Shown here piece by piece: positions 55,267 to 64,000 of a DNA stretch of 64,000 nt. The position numbers were made by a program, and so were the translations under genes. Position 1 is the stretch's first letter; the number at the start of each line of letters is the position of its first letter. The DNA comes from Brevundimonas sp. AJA228-03 (GTDB taxonomy: Bacteria > Pseudomonadota > Alphaproteobacteria > Caulobacterales > Caulobacteraceae), in assembly GCF_017795885.1 (NCBI RefSeq), contig NZ_CP059297.1:372001-436000 (forward strand), given 5' to 3'. The notes beneath the pieces were generated by a model. It did no database searches and was not told where the DNA came from. It worked only from the letters and a program-made list of their open reading frames with translations.

Positions 55267-56358
55267 CTACGCCCCCGCCTTCTTCGCAAAGCCCCAGGCC
55301 GCGGCGGCCAGGGGTTCGACCTGTGCGGCCATGGAGCGCGCCTGGGGCGAGGCGGCGGTGCCATCTCGCACCCGCCCGGCGATGCCTTGGCAGATGGCGG
55401 CGAGGCGGAACAGGTTGTAGGCGAACAGCCAGTCCAGATGCGCGGGGGCTGCCGTCCCCGACTGCTCGCAGTAGCGGGCGACTGTCTCCTCGACCGAGGG
55501 AATGCCCAGCGCCTCCAGATCGGCACCCCCCAGACCGTTTCGAAGTGTCGCAGGGATGGCCCAGCCGATCAGCAGATAGGACAGGTCCGCCAGCGGATCG
55601 CCCAGGGTCGACAGCTCCCAGTCCAGAACGGCCCGAACCTGCGCCGTGTCGGGAGCCATGATCAGGTTGTCCAGCCGGAAGTCGCCGTGAACGATGCGCG
55701 TCGGCCCCTGTGGCGGCAGGTCCTGGGGCAGGAAGGCGATCAGCCGATCCATGTCGGCGACAGGGCCCGTTTCCGACGCCCGGTACTGTTTGGTCCAGCG
55801 CGCGGTCTGGCGCTCGAAATAGTTGCCGGGGCGGCCGTAGTCGCCCAAGCCGATAGCGTCCGGATCGAACCGGTGCAGCGCTGCCAGGGCATCGACCTGG
55901 GCCCGGTAGATCGCGCCTCGCTCCCCGGGCTCCATGCCGGGCAGCTTCAGGTCCCACAGCACCCGGCCCTCGACTTTGGCCATGACATAGAACATCGAGC
56001 CGATCACGGTCTCGTCGACACACAGCGCATGGGGCCGGGCCACGGGGTAGTCCTGCGCGTACAGGGCCGAGATGACGGTGTATTCGCGGTCGACGGCGTG
56101 GGCGCTGGGCAGCAGGGTGCCGGGCGGCTTGCGCCGCAGCACATAGGCGGCCCCGGGCGTGACCAGCTCATAGGTCGGGTTGGACTGTCCGCCCTTGAAC
56201 TGACGGATCGTCAGAGGCCCGCCATAGCCATCGACGTGGTCGACCATCCAGCGGTCCAGGGCCACCTCGTCCAACCGGTATCGGGCATCGACCTCGCGGG
56301 TGCCTGAGAAAGTGGACTGGGCGTCTTCGATGGCGGCGGCGGTGTCGGTCTGGGTCAT
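55267..56358 (-). CDS. APH-family phosphotransferase (acyl-CoA dehydrogenase-associated type)
   Basis: 363 residues. Kinase-like fold with VHGDFRLDNLIMAPDTAQVRAVLDWELSTLGDP: catalytic HGD-x4-N and metal-binding D in LDWE. The N-terminal lobe has GGQSNPTYEL for ATP binding. Proteins of this subgroup are usually encoded next to acyl-CoA dehydrogenases and may phosphorylate a hydroxyl acyl substrate. ATG 56358 overlaps the glpK stop by 4 bp, so the two are co-transcribed. Confidence 0.85.
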   Translation of the reverse strand: MTQTDTAAAIEDAQSTFSGTREVDARYRLDEVALDRWMVDHVDGYGGPLTIRQFKGGQSNPTYELVTPGAAYVLRRKPPGTLLPSAHAVDREYTVISALYAQDYPVARPHALCVDETVIGSMFYVMAKVEGRVLWDLKLPGMEPGERGAIYRAQVDALAALHRFDPDAIGLGDYGRPGNYFERQTARWTKQYRASETGPVADMDRLIAFLPQDLPPQGPTRIVHGDFRLDNLIMAPDTAQVRAVLDWELSTLGDPLADLSYLLIGWAIPATLRNGLGGADLEALGIPSVEETVARYCEQSGTAAPAHLDWLFAYNLFRLAAICQGIAGRVRDGTAASPQARSMAAQVEPLAAAAWGFAKKAGA

Positions 56359-57848
56359 GCGGCGGCGATGATGGCGGCGTTCACCGCGCGACGCCAGCCC
56401 TCGAGCAGCCGGATGCGTTCGACCTCGTCCATGCGCGGTGTCCAGACGGCGGGAGCCTCGTCGTTGTGGGGCTCCAGACTGTCGATCAGCCCGGCGCCCC
56501 GCGCTGCCAGACGGGCCGCCCCCAGGGCGGTCATCTCCTGAAACGCCGGACGTTCGACCGGCACGCCGCAGATGTCGGCCACGAACTGCATGGCGAAGGC
56601 GTTGGCGGTGACGCCGCCGTCGACCTTCAGGACCTTCAACGGCGGGGCCCCGTCCTTTTCGAGCGCGTCCAGGAGGTCGCGTGTCTGATAGGCCAGGGCC
56701 TCCAGGGCCGCGCGGACGAAATGCGCCGGCCTCGCATCCCGCGTCAGGCCGATGACCGTCCCGCGCGCGTCCGGCTCCCACCAGGGCGCGCCCAGGCCCG
56801 TGAAGCCGGGCACCAGATAGACGCCGCCGTTGTCGGCCAGGGTCTGGGCCACCGCCTCCGACTGGCGACTGTCGGTGATCATTCCGACCCCGTCCCGCAG
56901 CCACTGGATCGCCGACCCCGCCGAGAAGATCGATCCCTCCAGCGCATAGGCGACGGCCCCGCCGACCGAATAGCCCGGCGTGCCCAGAAGGCGGCTGGAC
57001 GAGGACACCGGCGCATCGCCGACATTGGCGACCAGGAAGGCCCCGGTGCCGTAGGTGATCTTGGCGTCTCCGGGCTTCAGCGCGCCGTGGCCGACCAGCG
57101 CCGCCTGCTGGTCCCCCGCCGAGCCCGTGATCGGCAGGGCGCAGCCGAACAGGGCGGGGTCGCACGCGCCCATCGGGCCGGCACAGCCGACGATGCGCGG
57201 CAGGGCGGCTTTCGGCACGTCGAACAGGTCGCACAGGTCGTCGCGCCACTGGAGGGTATGCAGGTCCATCAGCGAGGTGCGCGACGCATTTGTCGCGTCC
57301 GTGACGTGGCTGGCCCCGCCGGTCAGCTTCCAGATCAGCCACGACTCGATCGTACCTAGCAGGACCTCGCCGCCGGCCGCGCGCGCGCGCGCGCCGGGCA
57401 CCGCATCCAGCAGCCAGGCGAACTTGGTCGCGGAAAAGTAGGGGTCGAGGATCAGGCCCGTCGCCGCCTGGACCATCGCCTCATGGCCCTCGGCCGCCAG
57501 CCGGGTCGTGACCGCGGTCGTGCGGCGGTCCTGCCAGACGATGGCCCGGTGCAGGGGCTCGCCGGTCGTGGCGTCCCACAGGACGGAGGTCTCCCGCTGG
57601 TTGGTGATGCCGATGGCGGAGAAGCGCCCGACACCCCCGGCCTTCCCGATCACCTCGCGACAGGTCTGGACCGTCGCGGTCCAGATCTCGGCGGCGTCAT
57701 GCTCGACCCAGCCGGACTTCGGGAAATGCTGGGTCAGTTCGATCTGGCTGACCGCGATGGGATGCAGGCCGTGGTCGTCCCGGAGCTCGAAAGCGATGGC
57801 GCGGGTGGAGGTGGTGCCCTGGTCGATGGCGAGGATGCAGGTCGTCAT
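56355..57848 (-). CDS. glpK: Glycerol kinase
   Basis: 497 residues, standard length. FGGY-family features: CILAIDQGTTSTRAIAFEL (phosphate 1), QTCREVIGKAGG, ITNQRETSVLWDATTGEPLH and WQDRRT (glycerol site), TYGTGAFLVANVGD, and KVLKVDGGVTANAFAMQFVAD. It phosphorylates glycerol to glycerol-3-phosphate. No glpF or glpD gene is adjacent. It diverges from the threonine dehydratase gene. Confidence 0.95.
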   Translation of the reverse strand: MTTCILAIDQGTTSTRAIAFELRDDHGLHPIAVSQIELTQHFPKSGWVEHDAAEIWTATVQTCREVIGKAGGVGRFSAIGITNQRETSVLWDATTGEPLHRAIVWQDRRTTAVTTRLAAEGHEAMVQAATGLILDPYFSATKFAWLLDAVPGARARAAGGEVLLGTIESWLIWKLTGGASHVTDATNASRTSLMDLHTLQWRDDLCDLFDVPKAALPRIVGCAGPMGACDPALFGCALPITGSAGDQQAALVGHGALKPGDAKITYGTGAFLVANVGDAPVSSSSRLLGTPGYSVGGAVAYALEGSIFSAGSAIQWLRDGVGMITDSRQSEAVAQTLADNGGVYLVPGFTGLGAPWWEPDARGTVIGLTRDARPAHFVRAALEALAYQTRDLLDALEKDGAPPLKVLKVDGGVTANAFAMQFVADICGVPVERPAFQEMTALGAARLAARGAGLIDSLEPHNDEAPAVWTPRMDEVERIRLLEGWRRAVNAAIIAAA

Positions 57849-57892
57849 GCCGCCACCTTACGCGCACCACCGTCATCGGGTTAAGTGGGACC

Positions 57893-58897
57893 ATGACCGA
57901 TCGCATCGCTTCGTATGAAGGCGTCCTGGACGCCGCCCGCCAGATCGCCCCGGCGGCCGTCCGCACGCCCCTGATCGAGAGCCCGGCGCTGAACGCACGG
58001 ACGGGCGGGCGCATCCTGCTGAAGGCCGAGACGCTGCAGGTTGCCGGTGCGTTCAAGTTTCGCGGGGCCTACAACCGCATCAGCCGCCTGACCGCGACCG
58101 AGCTGGCCAGCGGCGTCGTCGCCTTCTCGTCCGGCAACCATGCCCAGGGGGTGGCGGCGGCGGCGAAGCTGATGGGCACGCGGGCGGTGATCGTGATGCC
58201 GGCCGACAGCCCCGCGATCAAGATCGAGGGCGTGAAGGCCTTCGGCGGCGAGGTCCGCCTCTACGACCGCTGGACCGAAAGCCGGGAGGAGATCGGGGCC
58301 CAGGTGGCCCGGGAGCGAGGCTCCGTGCTCGTCCCTCCTTTCGACGACCCCTACGTCATCGAGGGTCAGGGCACGACGGCGCTGGAACTGCTGGACCAGG
58401 CCGATGGCCCGATCGATCAGCTGATCTGCTGCTGTTCCGGCGGCGGGCTGATGGCGGGGATCAATCTGGTGCTGGAGGCACGGAGCCCCCGGACGAAGAG
58501 CTGGGCGGTGGAGCCCGAAGCCTTCGACGACACGGCCCGGTCGCTGGCGGCCGGTGAGCGCGTGGGGCATCCGAAGGGGCCGCCATCGATCTGCGACGCG
58601 CTGCAGACGCCGGTCCCCGGCGTCCTGACCTTTCCGATCAACCGGCGCGTCCTGACCGGGGCCGTCACTATCTCCGACCAGGACGCGGCCGATGCCGTGG
58701 CCTATGCCTTTCGCACCCTGAAGCTCGTGGTCGAGCCGGGGGGCGCGGCAGCGCTCGCCGCCGTGCTGGCGGGCAAGGTCGAGACGACCGGTCTGACGAC
58801 GGCGGTGATCCTTTCGGGCGGCAACATCGACCCCGGACTGTTCTCGCAAATCATAGAGGGTCGATTCCGGCCCGGGCCCCAGGGAGACGCTGCATGA
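57893..58897 (+). CDS. PLP-dependent threonine/serine dehydratase
   Basis: 334 residues. Lysine that carries PLP in KAETLQVAGAFKFRGAYNRI, PLP phosphate site SGNHAQGVAAAAK, and the glycine loop CCSGGGLMAGINLV. The length and absence of a C-terminal ACT domain fit a catabolic threonine dehydratase or serine racemase-like enzyme. It overlaps a MaoC gene by 4 bp. Confidence 0.88.
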   Translation: MTDRIASYEGVLDAARQIAPAAVRTPLIESPALNARTGGRILLKAETLQVAGAFKFRGAYNRISRLTATELASGVVAFSSGNHAQGVAAAAKLMGTRAVIVMPADSPAIKIEGVKAFGGEVRLYDRWTESREEIGAQVARERGSVLVPPFDDPYVIEGQGTTALELLDQADGPIDQLICCCSGGGLMAGINLVLEARSPRTKSWAVEPEAFDDTARSLAAGERVGHPKGPPSICDALQTPVPGVLTFPINRRVLTGAVTISDQDAADAVAYAFRTLKLVVEPGGAAALAAVLAGKVETTGLTTAVILSGGNIDPGLFSQIIEGRFRPGPQGDAA

Positions 58898-59352
58898 CCA
58901 AAACATCCGACCTTCAATCCCTGATCGGCACCGAGATCGGCGTCTCGAAATGGATCCTGGTGGACCAGGCGCGCATCGACGCCTTCGCCGAGATCACCGA
59001 GGACCGGCAGTTCATCCACATCGATCCGGAAGCCGCCCGGGCCACGCCGTTCGGCGGCACCATCGCCCATGGTTTCCTGACCCTCAGCCTCGCCTCGGCC
59101 ATGTCCTATGATGCGGTCAAGCCGCTGGAGGGCGTCGTGATGGGCGTCAACTATGGCTTCGACAAGCTGCGATTCCTCGCCCCCGTGCCGGCCGGATCGA
59201 AGATCCGGGGCCGGTTCAGACTGCTGGGCGCCGAGGACAAGGGTGGCGGGCGCTGGCTCCTCAAACACGAGCTGACGGTCGAGATAGAAGGGGCGGAGAA
59301 GCCGGCCCTGATCGCGGAGTGGCTGGGGATGCAGGTGGTCGCGGGCGGCTGA
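58894..59352 (+). CDS. MaoC-like (R)-hydratase
   Basis: 152 residues with the hot-dog fold and the MaoC catalytic motif: FAEITEDRQFIHIDPEAA (Asp and His) followed by GGTIAHGFLTLSLASAM. Family members hydrate enoyl-CoA to 3-hydroxyacyl-CoA. Overlaps the dehydratase gene (ATGA). Confidence 0.9.
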   Translation: MTKTSDLQSLIGTEIGVSKWILVDQARIDAFAEITEDRQFIHIDPEAARATPFGGTIAHGFLTLSLASAMSYDAVKPLEGVVMGVNYGFDKLRFLAPVPAGSKIRGRFRLLGAEDKGGGRWLLKHELTVEIEGAEKPALIAEWLGMQVVAGG

Positions 59353-59584
59353 TGACGGTGGACGCTCCAGAGCGGGTGGCCGATAAACCCATGACGTCCA
59401 TACGGTAATCGACGCACAGCAGCACCACGGCACGACCTTCCTGCGTCTGGCCTATCCGGTCGCCGTGCTCGCCGCATGGACGGCGCTCGACCTGTTCCAG
59501 CGCGTCCGGGGCCGCGAGGGACGCGACAGGGCCCACGGCCGGGCGCGGCACCCCCGGGCCCGGCCGCCATCGACGGACTGAGCA

Positions 59585-60169
59585 TCATCCGAAGGCGGCC
59601 AGCCGATCGTCCAGCCGCGCCCGGAGGGTCGGCCATTCCTCGCAGAGGATCGAATAGATCACGGAGCTGCGGATACGCCCGGTCCAGGTGACCTTGTCGT
59701 TGCGCATCACGCCCTCGCGCACCGCGCCCAGTTTGGCCATCGCCGCCTGGCTGCGCTGGTTGATCTGATCCACCTGGAAGACGACGCGCTGGGCACCACA
59801 GCCGAAGGCATGGTCCAGCAGGAGTCGTTTCGTGGCCGGATTGACCACCCCGCCACGCGCGGATGGTCGATAGTAGGTCGTGCCGATCTCGACCGCGCGA
59901 TTGGCGGGCTGGATGTCGATGAAGGTGCTCAGGCCGACGACCTCGCCCTCATGGATCACGGCGAAGGGGATGCGCGTTCCGACTGCTTGCTGATCGCGCA
60001 TCGCCTGCCAGCCCGCATCGAACCGATCCCCGCCCAGCGAGGTGTAGTAGAAGGTCGGCCACAGGTCCGGGTCGGCGTCGCAGGCCAACCGCAGCGGTTC
60101 CCTGTGATGGTCCTCGAATGGTTCCAGCCGGACGAACCGGTTCTCGAGCACCGTCGATCCGAGGTTCAT
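59585..60169 (-). CDS. GNAT-family N-acetyltransferase (RimJ/RimL type)
   Basis: 194 residues. GNAT elements: VIHEGEVVGLSTFIDI (strand 4), acetyl-CoA loop region near RGGVVNPATKRLLLDHAF (unusual in lacking the Q/R-x-x-G-x-G/A core in its strict form) and VDQINQRSQAAMAKLGAVRE. It sits directly downstream of the Gfo/Idh gene with a 4-nt overlap. The acceptor could be a nucleotide-linked amino sugar from the same operon, or a protein N-terminus. A GTG start at 60181 is an alternative. Confidence 0.78.
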   Translation of the reverse strand: MNLGSTVLENRFVRLEPFEDHHREPLRLACDADPDLWPTFYYTSLGGDRFDAGWQAMRDQQAVGTRIPFAVIHEGEVVGLSTFIDIQPANRAVEIGTTYYRPSARGGVVNPATKRLLLDHAFGCGAQRVVFQVDQINQRSQAAMAKLGAVREGVMRNDKVTWTGRIRSSVIYSILCEEWPTLRARLDDRLAAFG

Positions 60170-61098
60170 TCCCCCAGGCACCTCAGCGCCACTTCGAGGT
60201 TGCGCAGGCCGTCCTCGCCGGTGACGGCCGGGGCCTCGCCGGTGCGGATGGCGTGGGCGAAGCTCTCCAGCTCCTTCTTCAGCGGCTCGTTCGGCCAGCT
60301 GTTCACCGCCCGGGTCTGGTAGCTGCCGTCCGGCTGCTGGCCGAAATATTCGGTCACCTGGCGGGTCATCAGGTCGGCGACGACGAACTTGCCCTGGGTC
60401 GCGACCTGCAGCGTGCGGACCTTGTAGGGCGTGACCCAGTTGGTGGTGATGTGGGCGATCACCCCATTGTCCATGCGGAACTGGAGCAGGGCCGTGTCCT
60501 CGCGCTCGGCGCGGGTGCGGGCCAGCTGCGGCTGGACCTCGGCGACCTCGGAGCCCGTCAGGTGGCGGATGATGTCGATGTCGTGCACGGCCAGGTCGAT
60601 GACCACGCCGACTTCACCCATGCGCGGCGGGAAGGGGCCGACGCGCGTGATCTGGATGGAGATCACCTTCTCGTCGGCGATGGCGCGCCTGACCGCCTCG
60701 ACCGCCGGATTGAACCGCTCGACCTGACCGACCATCAGCACGCGGTCGTTCGCCCTCGCCGCGTCGATCATGCGCCGGGCATCGGCCACGGACGCCGCGA
60801 TCGGCTTCTCCACAAGGACGTGGACGCCCTTTTCCAGCAGGGCGACCGACAGGTCGGCATGGGTGCGGTTGGGGGTGGAGACCACGGCCGCGTCCAGCCC
60901 GGCGTCGACGAAGGCCTGGGCCGTCGTGACGGGGGTCGCGCCATACAGCCCGGCGACGCCCTCCGCCGTCAGCGCGTCCATATCGAAGATGGTGGTGACG
61001 TCGAAGTCGCGGATATCGGACAGGACCCGCGCATGGTTCCGGCCCATGACGCCGACGCCGGCGACGCCGACCTTCAGGGGGATGGGATGGTTCGGCAT
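60166..61098 (-). CDS. Gfo/Idh/MocA-family sugar oxidoreductase
   Basis: 310 residues. Rossmann loop VGVAGVGVMGRNHARVL, EKP motif in VHVLVEKPIAASVADARRM, and catalytic region VIDLAVHDIDIIRHL. In surface-sugar pathways such enzymes oxidise a UDP-sugar at C3 before transamination. The aminotransferase gene upstream supports that. ATG 61098 (MPNHPIP) was chosen; a TTG at 61107 is possible. Confidence 0.9.
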   Translation of the reverse strand: MPNHPIPLKVGVAGVGVMGRNHARVLSDIRDFDVTTIFDMDALTAEGVAGLYGATPVTTAQAFVDAGLDAAVVSTPNRTHADLSVALLEKGVHVLVEKPIAASVADARRMIDAARANDRVLMVGQVERFNPAVEAVRRAIADEKVISIQITRVGPFPPRMGEVGVVIDLAVHDIDIIRHLTGSEVAEVQPQLARTRAEREDTALLQFRMDNGVIAHITTNWVTPYKVRTLQVATQGKFVVADLMTRQVTEYFGQQPDGSYQTRAVNSWPNEPLKKELESFAHAIRTGEAPAVTGEDGLRNLEVALRCLGE

Positions 61099-61103
61099 GA
61101 GGC

Positions 61104-62264
61104 TCAACCCTTGTAGCTGGCGACGGCGGCGACGATCCGGTCCTGGGTCGCCTCGTCGAGGTCGGAATGCATCGGCAGGCTGATGACCGTTTCCTTTTTG
61201 GCCTCGGTCACGGGCAGACCCTGCGGCCCGCGCGGATGATGCTCATAGGCCGGCTGCAGATGGCACGGGATGGGATAGTAGACCGCGGAGGGCACGCCCT
61301 GGTCCTTCAGGTGGGCGGCCAGGCCGTCCCGGTCCGGATGCTCGATCGTGTACTGGGCCCAGTTGGAGACGTTGCCGGCCGGCACGAAGGGCACGGCGGT
61401 GACATGGGGGGCCAGCATTTCGTTGTAGCGGGCGGCGATACCGTTCCGCCACACGATCTCTTCGGGGAAGGCCTTCAGCTTTTCGATCAGGACAGCGGCC
61501 TGGACCGTGTCCAGCCGAGAGTTCATGCCGACCCGCATGTTCAGATATTTGGTGTCGTGCGCGAAGGTCCGGCCCACCAGGTCCTTGGCCACCGCCTTGC
61601 CGTGCACCCGGTAGGAATCCATCTCCTGGGCCAGGTCGTCGTCGTCGGTCAGCACCGCCCCACCATCGCCGTAGCAGCCCAGCGGCTTGGCCGGAAAGAA
61701 GCTGGCGGTCGTCACATCGGCCCATTTCAGCGGATGGTCGCCGTTGATCGTGCAGCCGAAGCCTTGGGCCGAATCCGAGATCAGCTTCAGACCGTGTCTG
61801 TCGCAGATCGCCCGGATCGCCGGATAGTCGGCCGGCTGGCCGAACAGGTCGACGGCGATGACGACCTTTGGTCGCAGCTTCCCTTCGGCGATCGTCGCCT
61901 CGATGGCGGCCTCCAGATGGCCGGGGTCCATGTTGTAGGTTCTGGCGTCGATGTCGATGAAGACCGGCGTCGCGCCCAGCCAGGGCACGACCTCGGCGGT
62001 GGCGCAGAAGGTGAAGCTGGGCACGAACACCGCGTCGCCCGGCCGGATGTTCCAGGCCATCAGCGGCAGGACCAAGGCCTCGGTCCCGTTGGCGCAGCCC
62101 AGGGCGTGTTTCGCCTGGCCAAAGGTCGCCAGCGCCGCTTCGAACTCGCGCACGGGCGGACCCATGACATAGGCCCCGCTCTCGACGGCGGCCATCATGG
62201 CGGCCTCGATCCTGCCGCCCAGACGGCGGCGCTGGGCCTGAAGGTCGATGAAGGCGATGCTCAT
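61104..62264 (-). CDS. DegT/DnrJ/EryC1/StrS-family sugar aminotransferase
   Basis: 386 residues. AMAAxE-like start with GSAYVMGPPVREFE, PLP region ANGTEALVLPLMAWNI, and the Lys that binds PLP in FFPAKPLGCYGDGGAVLT; RVGMNSRLDTVQAAVL is also typical. It transfers an amino group to a keto-sugar nucleotide. Together with the Gfo/Idh gene it could make a 3-amino sugar (WlbA/WlbC- or QdtB-like) for lipopolysaccharide or capsule. Confidence 0.92.
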   Translation of the reverse strand: MSIAFIDLQAQRRRLGGRIEAAMMAAVESGAYVMGPPVREFEAALATFGQAKHALGCANGTEALVLPLMAWNIRPGDAVFVPSFTFCATAEVVPWLGATPVFIDIDARTYNMDPGHLEAAIEATIAEGKLRPKVVIAVDLFGQPADYPAIRAICDRHGLKLISDSAQGFGCTINGDHPLKWADVTTASFFPAKPLGCYGDGGAVLTDDDDLAQEMDSYRVHGKAVAKDLVGRTFAHDTKYLNMRVGMNSRLDTVQAAVLIEKLKAFPEEIVWRNGIAARYNEMLAPHVTAVPFVPAGNVSNWAQYTIEHPDRDGLAAHLKDQGVPSAVYYPIPCHLQPAYEHHPRGPQGLPVTEAKKETVISLPMHSDLDEATQDRIVAAVASYKG

Positions 62265-62420
62265 GGGGGTTGCCTCTTTGCGGACGGCCCGGCCGTCGAA
62301 GGTGGGCGCGGTCTAGCCCGTGTCGGTCCCGAACGCCAAACACGCCCGGGTCACTTCGCGTTGCGCCTTGCAACGGTCGCTTCTATCCAGTGGCCCGTCA
62401 GCACCCGGAGCCGCCTCGCC

Positions 62421-62942
62421 TTGACCGAACCCCAACCCGGCACCCCCGCGGTCTTTCTGGACCGCGACGGCGTCCTGATCGAGGACAGTGGCTATCCGCA
62501 TCTGGACGAGCATCTGGTGCTGATCCCCGGCGCCGCCGAGGCGGTACGTCGGCTGAACGGCCTGGGCTATATGGTGGTGATCGTGACCAACCAGTCCGGC
62601 GTCGCGCGCGGCCTGTTCGACGAGGCCCGGATGAACCGGTTCAACGACCAGCTCGTGCGGTCTCTGGCCGGCAAGGGGGCCCGGATCGGCGCCGTCTATG
62701 CCTGCCCGTTCCATGCGGAGGCGCAGGATCCCCGCTACCGGCATCCGGATCACCCGGACCGCAAGCCCAATCCCGGCATGATCCTGCGCGCGATCGCCGA
62801 TCACCCTATCGATCCGACGCGGTCATTCCTGATCGGAGACCGACAGAGCGACCTGGAGGCAGCTCGCCGGGCCGGTGTGCCGGGCTTTCTGTTCGAGGGC
62901 GGCAATCTGGATCAATTCGTCCGCGATCTGCTGGGCGGCTGA
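62421..62942 (+). CDS. HAD-family phosphatase, D-glycero-manno-heptose-bisphosphate phosphatase-like (GmhB)
   Basis: 173 residues. HAD motif I in AVFLDRDGVLIED, motif II in VVIVTNQSGVARGLF, zinc-type cysteine/histidine segment CPFHAEAQDPRYRHPDHPDRKPNPGM and motif IV in FLIGDRQSDLEAARRAG. The insert with C and several His matches GmhB, but only one Cys is present where GmhB has three, so the exact substrate is uncertain. TTG 62421 was taken as the start, 10 nt after GGAG. Confidence 0.82.
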   Translation: MTEPQPGTPAVFLDRDGVLIEDSGYPHLDEHLVLIPGAAEAVRRLNGLGYMVVIVTNQSGVARGLFDEARMNRFNDQLVRSLAGKGARIGAVYACPFHAEAQDPRYRHPDHPDRKPNPGMILRAIADHPIDPTRSFLIGDRQSDLEAARRAGVPGFLFEGGNLDQFVRDLLGG

Positions 62943-63011
62943 TCGCATTTCCACGTGCGATGAAATACTGTGGGCCCGACGCGGGGGCGTCGCTGTCAGG
63001 GAGACGAACCG

Positions 63012-63893
63012 ATGCCCGATCCGACCGGCTTTTCCGAACGTCACTGGACCTCATCCGACGGGCTCAGCCTGTTCGCGCGCGACTATCCGGGTGCCGATGG
63101 TCCGGCCAGGCTGCCGGTGATCGCCATCCACGGCCTGACCCGCAACAGTGCCGATTTCGACGCCATCGCGCCCCTGATCGCGCGGGGCGGGCGACGGGTT
63201 CTGGCGCTGGACGTGCGGGGACGGGGGCGCTCGGACCGCGCCACCGATCCCATGACCTATCAGCCGCCGATCTATGCGAACGATGTGCTGGCCCTGCTCG
63301 AACAGGCAGGTCTCGAGCGCGCCGTCTTCCTGGGCACCTCCATGGGCGGGCTGATCACCATGACGCTGGCCGCGATGAAGACCCGCGTGGTCGCCGCCGC
63401 CATCCTCAACGACATCGGCCCCCAGGTGTCGCCCGAAGGTCTGGCCCGGATCGCCGCCTATTCCGGCCAGCCGGTCGAGACCCCGACCTGGGCCGCCGCC
63501 GCCGCCTATGCGAAGCGGATCAACGCCGTCGCCCTGCCGCACTACAGCGACGCCGACTGGGACGCCTTCGCGCGAAGGACGTTCCGCGAGGGGACCGAAG
63601 GGTCGCCGGTCCTCGACTACGATCCCGACATCGCCGCACCGATCCGGGCGGCGGGCGCCAGGGCCCTGGCCCCGAACCTGTGGCCCTATTTCCGACGGCT
63701 GGCCAGGAAGCGTCCCACCTTGCTGATCAGGGGGGCGACCTCGGACCTGCTGGGAGCCGACATCGCGGCCCGCATGCAGAAGGCCGCGCCGGACATGGCC
63801 TATGCCGAGGTTCCCGGCGTCGGCCACGCGCCCATGCTGGACGAACCCGAGGCCATGTCCGCGATCTTCGAATTCCTGCGGGATATTCCCTGA
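63012..63893 (+). CDS. Alpha/beta hydrolase
   Basis: 293 residues. Oxyanion region in IAIHGLTRNSADFDAI, nucleophile in FLGTSMGGLITM (Ser near 115), acid in a late loop (RGATSDLL), and His in VPGVGHAPMLDEPEA. It lies 69 nt after the HAD phosphatase gene in the same orientation. No clear substrate; resembles esterases and 3-oxoadipate enol-lactonase-type enzymes. Confidence 0.88.
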   Translation: MPDPTGFSERHWTSSDGLSLFARDYPGADGPARLPVIAIHGLTRNSADFDAIAPLIARGGRRVLALDVRGRGRSDRATDPMTYQPPIYANDVLALLEQAGLERAVFLGTSMGGLITMTLAAMKTRVVAAAILNDIGPQVSPEGLARIAAYSGQPVETPTWAAAAAYAKRINAVALPHYSDADWDAFARRTFREGTEGSPVLDYDPDIAAPIRAAGARALAPNLWPYFRRLARKRPTLLIRGATSDLLGADIAARMQKAAPDMAYAEVPGVGHAPMLDEPEAMSAIFEFLRDIP

Positions 63894-63901
63894 GGTCTGT
63901 C

Positions 63902-64000
63902 TCAGGCCTTCCGGACGAAGTCGGTTTTCAGCACCAGCCCGCGCACCTTCTCGACATTGGCCTCGATCTCGTCGGTGTCGTCGGTCAGGCGGATGTTCCG
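63902..64000 (-). CDS. C-terminal fragment of an unidentified protein (continues beyond the window)
   Basis: The last 32 codons are visible, ending NVEKVRGLVLKTDFVRKA before the TGA. The acidic stretch (LTDDTDEIEANVEKV) is helical. No family can be assigned from so little. Confidence 0.5.
   Translation of the reverse strand, partial: RNIRLTDDTDEIEANVEKVRGLVLKTDFVRKA

Noticed and set aside
59403..59581. Short hydrophobic frame (LAYPVAVLAAWTALDLFQRV) between the MaoC gene and the GNAT gene
   Set aside because: No usable start codon in frame; an in-frame stop precedes it. It may be a gene remnant, but there is not enough to call it. The gap holds nothing else recognisable.

Overview
The window is high-GC, gene-dense DNA from an alphaproteobacterium, most likely Caulobacterales and probably Brevundimonas. 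Three things point there: a complete PhyR-NepR-EcfG general stress response locus, the block obg-nadD-rsfS-rlmH-envC-ctpA-polysaccharide deacetylase-rppH, and a short AtpC with the gene order atpH-A-G-D-C. The genus assignment is inference from gene content and protein style. No rRNA, tRNA, prophage, transposase or CRISPR array was seen.

Layout. 1-2 kb: a partial coiled-coil protein, then a cytochrome b with a Tat/lipoprotein molybdopterin oxidoreductase. 2-11 kb: the class Ia ribonucleotide reductase genes nrdB (-) and nrdA (+), separated by an RND efflux permease, a proline/beta-repeat protein, a secreted protein and a PAP2 phosphatase. Both nrd genes have paired NrdR-like boxes 31 bp apart. 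11-21 kb: an outer-membrane beta-barrel protein, a CorA-like transporter, small secreted proteins, an acyltransferase, an orphan DNA cytosine methyltransferase, arfB, yaiI, and alanine dehydrogenase divergent from an Lrp-type regulator. 21-25 kb: succinate-semialdehyde dehydrogenase and an MFS transporter. 24.6-29.2 kb: the stress response locus (entericidin, PhyK-like kinase, ecfG, nepR, phyR, a small membrane protein and a probable small RNA).

29-41 kb: a CurA-like oxidoreductase with a MaoC-like partner, SapC, a ZnuD-like TonB receptor divergent from zur with a Zur box between them, etfBA, and an amidohydrolase followed by a paralogue that lacks the metal-ligand histidines. 41-49.5 kb: the ribosome, cell-wall and RNA-processing cluster from obg to rppH. 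50-55 kb: the F1 ATP synthase operon. 55-64 kb: an APH-family kinase, glpK, a threonine/serine dehydratase, a MaoC protein, a nucleotide-sugar block (GNAT, Gfo/Idh, DegT aminotransferase, HAD phosphatase) and an alpha/beta hydrolase.

Three observations stand out. First, exact matches to the EcfG promoter (GGAAC-N16-CGTT) sit not only on nepR-ecfG and phyR but also before an entericidin, a PAP2 phosphatase, a beta-barrel protein and a small membrane protein. A near-match (GGAAC-N16-GGTT) precedes an apparently untranslated stretch with a C-rich segment and a strong terminator, which resembles the stress sRNA GsrN. Together these form a local stress regulon. Second, atpA and atpD are patchworks of alphaproteobacterial and betaproteobacterial (Burkholderiales-like) sequence with frame breaks at or near the joins. 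This looks more like an assembly chimera than a living gene. Third, several families of intergenic inverted repeats are present: heptamer arrays (GATTAGG or GGCAATA), CTCCCTCCCCC hairpins, and a 39-bp element found twice in opposite orientation.
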